Assembly: GCF_023746535.1 (NCBI RefSeq) | Contig: NZ_CP098747.1 | Span: forward strand, 3,895,501-3,959,500 | DNA length: 64,000 nucleotides | From: Sneathiella marina | GTDB taxonomy: Bacteria; Pseudomonadota; Alphaproteobacteria; Sneathiellales; Sneathiellaceae | Direction of reading: 5' to 3' | Shown here: piece by piece, positions 53,003-60,241 of the stretch | How positions within the stretch are numbered: the stretch's first letter is position 1 | Layout: each line of letters opens with the position of its first letter | Translations under genes and position numbers: made by a program | The notes under the pieces: generated by a model | What the model was told of the DNA's origin: nothing | Databases searched by the model: none | Seen by the model: the letters and a program-made list of their open reading frames with translations, nothing else

Positions 53003-54549
53003 TAAGATCCATATCGCTTAAGAAAATCCCGATGCCGATCCATGTCATCTTTCAGGTTTTGATACACGGATAACCAAATTTCAAAGAATTCGGCATATCG
53101 TTTATGGGCTTCTGGATCAGGGTCAATCGTCTCTTTGATGCTCACAATCTGGTTGAGCGGAGCTGTTGGGTCATCGTAGATGCCTGCAGCAACCCCCGCC
53201 AAGATGGCGTCGCCTATGGGTGCTGCCTCGCCGATGTCAGGAACTTTCAAGGGTCGGTTGACAACGTTTGCCGTGATCTGGTTCCACAGGCGGCTCTTGG
53301 TTGGGCCTCCGTTCAAGACCAAATTATCAATCTGCGCGCCAGCACTTTCAGCAATGCGGAAGTTGGACAGCAGATCGAACGCGACACCTTCGATCAGCGC
53401 CCGGATCATAGTCTCGCGCCCGGTTGTTGGTTGAACACCAAAGAATACGCCTGTGGCATTGCTGTTCCAGTTCGGTGCCAGCGAGTTGCCCAGATACGGT
53501 AAATACATCAGACCATTTGAACAGGGCGGAATCTGACGGGCTTGTTCCGTAAACAGGTCGAACACATTACCCGCCATACGGTCGGCGATGCGGCTTTCGG
53601 ATTGGCCAAAATGATCCCGGTACCATTTCAGCGAGGCTCCGGTAAACGCCATCGGTGCATCAAACATTGTCAAACCCGGCAGGACATGTGGCCATTTCAG
53701 AATTCGAAATTCATCCAAGGTCTGTTCGGTCGGGATCATGATGCCGATGTTTGATCCGGTACCCATCGAATAAAAGGCTTCACCCGCTTTTGTCACACCG
53801 ACACCAAGGGCGGCAGAGCTGATATCCGTACCACCGGCCGCAACGATTGTGCCAACGCGCAAGCCGGTTTCCTCGGCGGCTTTTTGGGTGACTTCACCGA
53901 CCTGCTCATGAGAGTGGAACAGCTTGGGAAATTTGTCGATCGGAATACCGATGGCGTCAGCGACTTGTTCGTTCCAACGCTCTTTCTGGTATTCAAAAGC
54001 GTAAGCAAGGCCCGCGTCGCCCATATTCATGGTGAAGTTTCCGCAAAGACGGAAGGTACAATAGCCCGAAGGGGAAAGAAATTTGTGCGTTGCATCAAAC
54101 GTATGAGGTTCGTGTTTCTTGATCCACAGCGCCTTGGGGTCGATAAACCATGGCGCTACCCGGTTGCCATTGTTGCGATTGATAACGCCTTCTCCGATGG
54201 TCGCACGAATGTCGCTACATTCTTCTTCCGAACGGGAATCCATCCAGATCATTGCCCGGCGCAATGGCTTGCCTTTGTCGTTTACAGGAAGGGTCACACC
54301 CACAAGTCCAGAGAGGGCTACTCCGGCAATGTCTGCCGCAAAGTTCCCTTGTTCCAGGCACTGCCGGATCGCCGAGACGACAGCGCTCCAATAGTTGTCC
54401 GCATCCTGCTCGGCCCAACCAGGATGTGGGTGAAATAACGGGTGCTCCTGTGAACCGAAAGCAACGATTTTGCCACTCTGCGTATCCAGAATTGAGGCCT
54501 TTACGTTCGTGGTGCCGATGTCTACACCAAGTGTCAGATGTCCAGCCAT
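53002..54549 (-). CDS. FGGY-family carbohydrate kinase (xylulokinase-like)
   Basis: The 515-residue product is a two-domain sugar kinase: N-terminal GVDIGTTNVKASI, the WMDSRSEEE segment, the GGTDISSAALGVG region and a C-terminal ATP-binding domain with VLNGGPTKSRLWNQI and the GDAILAGVAAG motif. The family phosphorylates pentuloses, glycerol and polyols; the exact substrate cannot be named. It lies between permease and ATPase genes, so it acts on the imported sugar or polyol. Confidence 0.9.
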   Translation of the reverse strand: MAGHLTLGVDIGTTNVKASILDTQSGKIVAFGSQEHPLFHPHPGWAEQDADNYWSAVVSAIRQCLEQGNFAADIAGVALSGLVGVTLPVNDKGKPLRRAMIWMDSRSEEECSDIRATIGEGVINRNNGNRVAPWFIDPKALWIKKHEPHTFDATHKFLSPSGYCTFRLCGNFTMNMGDAGLAYAFEYQKERWNEQVADAIGIPIDKFPKLFHSHEQVGEVTQKAAEETGLRVGTIVAAGGTDISSAALGVGVTKAGEAFYSMGTGSNIGIMIPTEQTLDEFRILKWPHVLPGLTMFDAPMAFTGASLKWYRDHFGQSESRIADRMAGNVFDLFTEQARQIPPCSNGLMYLPYLGNSLAPNWNSNATGVFFGVQPTTGRETMIRALIEGVAFDLLSNFRIAESAGAQIDNLVLNGGPTKSRLWNQITANVVNRPLKVPDIGEAAPIGDAILAGVAAGIYDDPTAPLNQIVSIKETIDPDPEAHKRYAEFFEIWLSVYQNLKDDMDRHRDFLKRYGS

Positions 54550-54571
54550 TCAGTTTTCCTCCCAGATTTAC

Positions 54572-55600
54572 TTATTCTTGTTTCATTCGCTGTTGGATAC
54601 TTGAGATGCCCACAGCTACGATCAGCACTAGGCCGATGATCAAATTCTGATACGACGTGCTCACGCCCCAAAGCCCAAACAAATTAAGGCCCAAAGCAAA
54701 CAACACGGTGGCTAGAAATGTCCGCCAGGGCGATCCGATGCCCCCGGCAAGGGACACACCGCCAATGACTGCAATCGCAATCGCCGTTAGCTCGTACCCG
54801 CCGCCCAATGGCGCCTCGACAGATTTGAGCCGTGCCGTCAGCACGATGCCGGCCAACGCTGCGCACCCTCCGCTAATTGCAAACGCAGCCACTACATAAC
54901 GTGCCGTCTTGATGCCGGCGTACATGGCGGCGATTTCGTTGCCACCAATCGCGTAGAAACGGCTTCCAGCAACGGTTCCCTTCAAAAGCAAAAGCATCAC
55001 GGTCAGTGCGGCGAGAAAGATCAAAAACCCGGTGGGCATGCCAAGGTAAACGGTATCTCCGATCCAATCGAAGGTCGCGCCCTTAAGATAGAAAGGTGCG
55101 CCATTGGTAAAAATGTAGCTCAGGCCGCGCAAGGCGGTCAGCATCACCAGTGTCATGATAAATGACGCAACCTTGAGGTAGGCCACGCCAATGCCGTTAA
55201 GGATCCCGACGCCGATCCCTGTCAACAAAGTGATGACGATAGCCAGTACAGGCGGGCCGACAAACGAATTTCCGCGGACGATCCAGCGCTCGTCCAACAC
55301 TGCCCCAATCTGCGTCGTTATCGCGACGCCAACAATCACGGAGAACACCATTGTCGCGGCAACCGACAGATCGATCCGCCCAGTTAACAGCACCATTGTC
55401 ATGCCCAACGAGAGCAATCCGATGGCCGCTGAATTGCGAATTGTATTCGCAAGGTTTAAAGGTGTCAGGAAATAGGGCGAGGTGATGATACCGACGATAA
55501 AAGCCATCACGATCAACCAGATCAGAGGATCTTTAAGCAGCCTCAAGATGGAACGGGACGTTGTCGAAGCTTGTGCAGCCAGATCAGTTTCAGCGCTCAT
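54572..55600 (-). CDS. Sugar ABC transporter permease (RbsC type)
   Basis: The 342-residue membrane protein has about nine to ten predicted helices and the BPD_transp_2 pattern: SLGMTMVLLTGRIDLSVAAT in the first third and AIGGNEIAAMYAGIKTARYV with VIGGVSLAGG later. It overlaps the second permease gene by four bases, and the two should form the heteromeric membrane channel. Confidence 0.92.
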   Translation of the reverse strand: MSAETDLAAQASTTSRSILRLLKDPLIWLIVMAFIVGIITSPYFLTPLNLANTIRNSAAIGLLSLGMTMVLLTGRIDLSVAATMVFSVIVGVAITTQIGAVLDERWIVRGNSFVGPPVLAIVITLLTGIGVGILNGIGVAYLKVASFIMTLVMLTALRGLSYIFTNGAPFYLKGATFDWIGDTVYLGMPTGFLIFLAALTVMLLLLKGTVAGSRFYAIGGNEIAAMYAGIKTARYVVAAFAISGGCAALAGIVLTARLKSVEAPLGGGYELTAIAIAVIGGVSLAGGIGSPWRTFLATVLFALGLNLFGLWGVSTSYQNLIIGLVLIVAVGISSIQQRMKQE

Positions 55601-56592
55601 TTAGCCACCTGCCGCTGTCTGATACCAGGGACAACTACGGCCAGGATGATCAGCGCGGTCACGACCTGTTGCAGATAGATGCTGACACCTAGTTGATTGA
55701 GCAAACTGTTGATCACACCGATAATCATCGCCGCCAGCAATGTTCCCAGAATTGTGCCGGATCCTCCGGCAAGGGCCGCCCCGCCCAGCACCGTGATTGC
55801 CAGCACCCGCAGCTCCATGCCGGGATAGGCGGCTGGGTTGATATAGGACAGGCGCGCACTTTCCAGAATTCCTGCAACCGCCGCCAAGACACCGCAGATC
55901 ATGAAGGTCACGACCTTGACTTGTCCTGTGCGGATACCTGACAGCGTCGCTGCGGCCGCATTTCCACCAGTGGCATACAGTTTGACCCCGAAGGCTGTAT
56001 ATCTCGTTAATATTATGGCCAAGATCGCCGCCAGAAGCAGCGTCAATATCGGGACGGGAACGCCCCACACCTCGCCCCTGCCCAACCATAGATACCCTGG
56101 TAAGTTGTCCGGGTAGGCGGCCTGACCGCTGGATACGGTGTTCGCCAGCGCGCGGGCAATTCCGAGCATAGCCAGCGTGGCAATTAGGGACGGGATGCCG
56201 ATCCAGACAACAAGTAAGCCGTTCAAAAACCCAAGCAACAAACCAACAGCAAGCACAGCTGAGACAACAACAAACGCTGAGCCAGTATCAAAAAGTGTCG
56301 CACCAACAATGCCAGATAACACCGCTGTGCCTGCGACCGAAAGGTCAATTTCGCCAGAAATGATAACCAATGTCATCCCTAAAGCGACAACGGTCGTACC
56401 GGCGACCGCCAATAAGATGACCTTGAAATTTTCCAATGAAAAGAATGACGAAGAAACCAGCGTGCCGACTGCTACAAGCGCAATCAAAACCGCAGCCAGC
56501 GAAAGTATTGAAGCGTTCTGCTGCCAAAGGTGGTTCATCGATATGCCACCGGAGCTGTTTATGTTCGCGCCGTTACTGTCGGAATTTTTCAT
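55597..56592 (-). CDS. Sugar ABC transporter permease (RbsC type), second subunit
   Basis: The 331-residue membrane protein has the same pattern as its neighbour: ALGMTLVIISGEIDLSVAGT, then ATGGNAAAATLSGIRTGQVK and VLGGAALAGGSGT. A polar 25-residue N-terminus precedes the first membrane segment. Having two different permease genes is typical of importers where both subunits are needed. Confidence 0.92.
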   Translation of the reverse strand: MKNSDSNGANINSSGGISMNHLWQQNASILSLAAVLIALVAVGTLVSSSFFSLENFKVILLAVAGTTVVALGMTLVIISGEIDLSVAGTAVLSGIVGATLFDTGSAFVVVSAVLAVGLLLGFLNGLLVVWIGIPSLIATLAMLGIARALANTVSSGQAAYPDNLPGYLWLGRGEVWGVPVPILTLLLAAILAIILTRYTAFGVKLYATGGNAAAATLSGIRTGQVKVVTFMICGVLAAVAGILESARLSYINPAAYPGMELRVLAITVLGGAALAGGSGTILGTLLAAMIIGVINSLLNQLGVSIYLQQVVTALIILAVVVPGIRQRQVAK

Positions 56593-56639
56593 CGTTCGTG
56601 GGCCTCGTAAGAGAAATCGACATGGCCGTCCCGATTGTA

Positions 56640-56673
56640 TGACATGCAGCGCCCCGAAGTACGCTGCATGTCA
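56640..56673 (-). promoter_or_regulatory. 12-bp perfect stem-loop between binding protein and permease genes
   Basis: TGACATGCAGCG and its exact reverse complement (56640-56651 and 56662-56673) flank a 10-base loop in the 107-base gap after the binding protein gene. No T-tract follows on the minus strand, so it is more likely an RNA-stabilising or processing hairpin that keeps binding-protein mRNA above permease mRNA, as in other ABC importer operons. Confidence 0.75.
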
Positions 56674-56699
56674 GTTTTCGAAACGACGCCTTACAAAGG

Positions 56700-58001
56700 T
56701 TACTCTGCCTTAGGCCCATATGCATATAGCCATTGGTCAGGTGTGACGGTTTTAACACCCTCTATGTCCATTGCTTCTTTGGTGATCATTGGCAGGTTTG
56801 GCGTCATGATCAGTTTCGGAGGTGCTTCGTTCAAGCCCTCTTTGGCGCCAATGTGCTGGATGACCGCTCGGATACCGATATCACCGATTAGTGGCGTGTA
56901 TGGTGCAACCATATCGATATTGCCATCTGCAATTTCCTTGAGCACCTCTTTGGAATCATCATTTGCAAGAATGACAATTTTACCGCCACCGGGCGCACTG
57001 TTCAGCCGACCGGCTTCGCGGATCGCGTCAAGGGCTCCGATGGCTTCTTCACCACCAGTGTTAAAAGAAACGCTGACGTCGTCAATACCTTGTAGTGCAT
57101 CTGCCGTCGCTTTGAACGCAAGTGTCCGCTGGCTTTTCGTGTGATAGTTTCCGGCAACCTCATAACCACCTTCGTTACCAATCGCCTCCAGAAATCCACC
57201 CGTCCGAATTGAGTCAGCCGTTGAGCCAAGGTCTTTGCGGTTCAAGATAATTTTACCGCCATCACTGATCTGTTTTAAGAACAACCCTTGCTGCAAGCCA
57301 TTTGCGTAGAAATTACCAAGCACCTCAGAGCTGATCTTCTCAGAAGATGTCCGACGGTCAAGGCTGACAACCGGGATGCCGGCCGCAATTGCGCGGTCGA
57401 CTGGTGGTCCCATCGGTGCTTCGCGTGCGGGCCACAAAACAATGCCGTCATATTGTTGCGCAATCCAGGTATCGATGACCTGCCCCATCTTGTTGTCATC
57501 AAATTCGGCATCAATCACCTCGAATTCAATGTTCGGATGGCGTGCGGCTTCCCATGCAGCTGTGTCAGCAAGACTTATCAGCCAAGGATGATTGAACCCG
57601 TGGAAGACAAAACCGATCCGATATGTCTTGGAAGGATCAAGCACGGGGCCTTCAGGCATCGGTAAATAATCGGTGAATGGTGCCTTGATCTCTAGTTTAC
57701 TATAGGGACCGGTAAAGGTCGCACCCATTCCGGGCTCCCAAATAAATCCGCCGGCCAGATCGCCGACAGGATAGGCATCCAAATAATCACGAAAACCGTC
57801 ACGCCCAAACAAATCTGAAACATCGTCATTGGACATGCCTGTGCGCGCCGCATCAGAATATTTACCGATCAAACCATTGAGAACTGTATGCACCGAAGAG
57901 TCATCAGCAGCCGCAGGCAACGCCCAGGTGCCTGATAAAAACGGTGTGACTGCAAACGCCAATGCGCCCAGCAGAAGATTTCGTTTGTTAAAGGTTATCA
58001 T
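56700..58001 (-). CDS. Periplasmic sugar-binding protein of the ABC importer
   Basis: The 433-residue product has an N-terminal signal peptide (about 1-32, hydrophobic core LLLGALAFAVTPFL, cleavage near PAAADD) and a type I periplasmic-binding fold from about residue 108: YRIGFVFHGFNHPWLISLAD, YDGIVLWPAREAP, GIPVVSLDRR. Length exceeds the usual 310-340 because of a 75-residue insert before the domain. Ligand cannot be named from sequence. Confidence 0.9.
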   Translation of the reverse strand: MITFNKRNLLLGALAFAVTPFLSGTWALPAAADDSSVHTVLNGLIGKYSDAARTGMSNDDVSDLFGRDGFRDYLDAYPVGDLAGGFIWEPGMGATFTGPYSKLEIKAPFTDYLPMPEGPVLDPSKTYRIGFVFHGFNHPWLISLADTAAWEAARHPNIEFEVIDAEFDDNKMGQVIDTWIAQQYDGIVLWPAREAPMGPPVDRAIAAGIPVVSLDRRTSSEKISSEVLGNFYANGLQQGLFLKQISDGGKIILNRKDLGSTADSIRTGGFLEAIGNEGGYEVAGNYHTKSQRTLAFKATADALQGIDDVSVSFNTGGEEAIGALDAIREAGRLNSAPGGGKIVILANDDSKEVLKEIADGNIDMVAPYTPLIGDIGIRAVIQHIGAKEGLNEAPPKLIMTPNLPMITKEAMDIEGVKTVTPDQWLYAYGPKAE

Positions 58002-58077
58002 TAGTAATTCCTCCCATGTTGTTAATAATTCATGCGCCGCCGCGTTTGTTATTGCGAAAACCCGACCGCCTGATCAT

Positions 58078-58416
58078 TCAATTTTCGACAAAAACGTAGA
58101 TGTGTCCTTCCTCAACCTTTGTCTTGAACGTCTTCAAAGCGATTGTCACCGGCGGGGACAAAGGTCGCCCTGTGCGTATGTTGAAGATGCCCTGATGAAG
58201 CGGGCATTCCACAGTGCCATCGGCCACGTATCCTTCGGACAGGAAAGCATGTTCGTGAGAGCAAATACCGCCGGTCGCGAGATACTCATTGTCTACGTTA
58301 TAGACAGCGATGCATTGACCTTCATAGTCGAACCTGTCCGCATCGTCGGGCTCAAGTTCACTCGCAGCCATCGCCTTAACCCAAATCCCTCTACTAAGGT
58401 CTTGATCTTTTGCCAT
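58078..58416 (-). CDS. Rieske [2Fe-2S] ferredoxin
   Basis: The 112-residue soluble protein has the Rieske ligands C52-x-H54 in GICSHEH and C71-x2-H74 in ECPLHQG, as in the ferredoxins of aromatic ring dioxygenases and related systems. No ring dioxygenase is encoded nearby; the only oxygenase in the operon is the membrane desaturase-type enzyme, with the matching reductase next to it. It is the first gene of the operon, 76 bases before the binding protein. Confidence 0.92.
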   Translation of the reverse strand: MAKDQDLSRGIWVKAMAASELEPDDADRFDYEGQCIAVYNVDNEYLATGGICSHEHAFLSEGYVADGTVECPLHQGIFNIRTGRPLSPPVTIALKTFKTKVEEGHIYVFVEN

Positions 58417-58720
58417 ATTGCCCTCATTGCCAGAACAAATCGTACGATCTACATTTTGAATGTTCCGCGCAAATTCATTGTAGCAATACCGCTATTGCAA
58501 AATGAATGGACGATCATCCTTGGGTGCAGGTTAGGTACTCAGCTCTGGAGATTTGAGCCACAAGAGAGGTTGTGTCCTTGTCCGAATAGAGGAAAACTTC
58601 CGGATAACAGTATGTATATAGATACGTGGTCATGTTTCTAGATCGAGAAGAAAGCTATCAATTTGCACTTACTGTGAGTTTTGAGAGAAAGTCTGAATGA
58701 GCTTAGTCATTGAAAATAAA
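58417..58720. other. Operon leader and right edge of the accessory block
   Basis: This 304-base stretch lies between the Rieske ferredoxin start and tRNA-Thr. It contains the inverted-repeat operator at 58473-58507; no ORF is supportable, and no copy of the tRNA-Arg 3' end is seen. Confidence 0.5.
58473..58507 (-). promoter_or_regulatory. Probable LysR operator of the sugar/oxygenase operon
   Basis: A nested inverted repeat lies 57-91 bases upstream of the Rieske ferredoxin start: an inner GCAATA-CCGC-TATTGC (58483-58498) and an outer pair ATTCATT/AATGAAT (58473-58479 and 58501-58507), offset by one base. A TACAAT hexamer that could act as a -10 overlaps the outer left arm. Size and position suit a LysR protein activating the operon. 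Confidence 0.6.
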
Positions 58721-58796
58721 TGGTGCCGCTGGGGTGACTTGAACACCCGACCTATGCATTACGAATGCAGTGCTCTACCAGCTGAGCTACAGCGGC
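58721..58796 (-). tRNA. tRNA-Thr(CGT)
   Basis: A complete 76-nt cloverleaf on the minus strand: acceptor GCCGCTG/CAGCGGC, D-arm GCTC/GAGC, anticodon stem CTGCA/TGCAT with loop TTCGTAA (anticodon CGT), T-arm GGGTG/CACCC, and encoded CCA. Its 3' end faces the accessory block, mirroring tRNA-Arg on the other side. Confidence 0.97.
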
Positions 58797-58872
58797 ACAT
58801 TTGGATTTCCGGCAACATATAATAGCATGCCACGCAGAGAGCAAGCCTTTCGTTTCGGTAATAATTCCCTAG

Positions 58873-60231
58873 TTATCCCTGCTCGATCTCGGATATTTCT
58901 TGTACGACTTCTGCCTCGATCATCTCTTGTACTTGCGGCCCACGATCGGCCGTGCGCCAAGTAAAGCTGTCAAACTGTCCGCAAGCGGTACAATGGGACT
59001 CCCAAATCTCTTCCTGGCGACCGCAGGAATTACAGATCCAGAGCGGGTCCTGTGGTGCGGCAGCACTTTTCAATATCCATTCTCTCGCCGCAATTGCATC
59101 TGCATTTGCTTTCTCTTCAAGTTCCGCCAGCAAATAATACATACTCGCAGCCGGTGCTTTATCGATCGCCTTCATAAGATGCTCGCGAGCCGGCCCCCAG
59201 TCCCGAGACGCGAGAGCAGCTTTCGCCAACATTAAATGAGTTTCCAGGTGATCAGGATTGTTTACCGCCACCGTTTGCTGGGCCCGTCGAAACCAATCGG
59301 GTGGTTGCTCCCCGGACTGAATGGTTCGAATAGCTTCGGCGAGGTCCCGATGCGGTGCTTTCTTCCAACTGTCCGCGACTAGTTTGGAGAGCTTGCGAGG
59401 TGATTCCATCTTCGCCGTTAAATTAACAGCGAGAATCGCTGCGGGGACGAAAGTCGGATCCAGGTCATGTGACGTAATTGCCAATGACAAGGCATCGGCC
59501 TCTTGACCTTTATTTTTGAGTGCCAGTGCCCGCTCATATGAGATAACAGATTTCGCTCGAACAACCGCTGCCCCCTTCGCAGCTTTGCCGCGTGTCATGC
59601 GCGACAACGTTCGGTCGGCCATTTCCCAATTACGGGTTTCAACAGCAAGTTCGTAAAGTTCCTTGAGAACCCATGCGGTTCCAGGTCGCAACTCGTCCGC
59701 GCGCTTCGCCAGGGAAATTGCTTTCTCCGGATCGGTTTCCTTACGCGCGCGATTGATTAAACCGCGCAAACCCAGAAATTCCGTATCGTCTCGTTCAATC
59801 ATTCGATCATAATAAATTCGAGCAGCTCGATCATCCTCATTGAGTTCGGCTGCTTGCGCCGCCAGTAACAATGTCATCGGCTCCCCGGAAAGATGTTTCT
59901 CTGCTTCGATCGCCTGACGGCGCGCTTCGATGGCGTCTCCAGCCGCAATGGCGACCATGCCACTGGACAAAGCTTCCAGTCCTTTTTCGCGCCGACGTGC
60001 GGTGAAAACGGCGCCGATCCGCCCGGGCCCTCGCTTCATCCATACCCAAAAGCGATACAAGAACGCAACAATTACCGCGAACACAAGAGTGAGAGCAGCA
60101 ACTACAACGATAGATGTCTCGACCACATAGCCGCCCCAAGTTAGCTGTACCGTCCCGGGATAATCCGCAAGCCATACAGCTGCGAAAGCAAGAAACGCAA
60201 GAACCACAAAAAAGAAAATTGAACGTGTCAT
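58873..60231 (-). CDS. hemY: HemY-domain tetratricopeptide membrane protein
   Basis: The 452-residue product has two N-terminal membrane helices (about 3-22 and 40-62) as in HemY proteins of proteobacterial heme operons, followed by TPR-like helical repeats, and ends with a zinc ribbon formed by WICNSCGRQ and HCTACGQFD before an acidic tail. The function of HemY is not settled; proteins with TPRs plus a terminal zinc ribbon recall LapB. It lies ten bases downstream of the hemD-mic60 gene, so the two are cotranscribed. Confidence 0.87.
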   Translation of the reverse strand: MTRSIFFFVVLAFLAFAAVWLADYPGTVQLTWGGYVVETSIVVVAALTLVFAVIVAFLYRFWVWMKRGPGRIGAVFTARRREKGLEALSSGMVAIAAGDAIEARRQAIEAEKHLSGEPMTLLLAAQAAELNEDDRAARIYYDRMIERDDTEFLGLRGLINRARKETDPEKAISLAKRADELRPGTAWVLKELYELAVETRNWEMADRTLSRMTRGKAAKGAAVVRAKSVISYERALALKNKGQEADALSLAITSHDLDPTFVPAAILAVNLTAKMESPRKLSKLVADSWKKAPHRDLAEAIRTIQSGEQPPDWFRRAQQTVAVNNPDHLETHLMLAKAALASRDWGPAREHLMKAIDKAPAASMYYLLAELEEKANADAIAAREWILKSAAAPQDPLWICNSCGRQEEIWESHCTACGQFDSFTWRTADRGPQVQEMIEAEVVQEISEIEQG

Positions 60232-60241
60232 ACTTGCCCCT

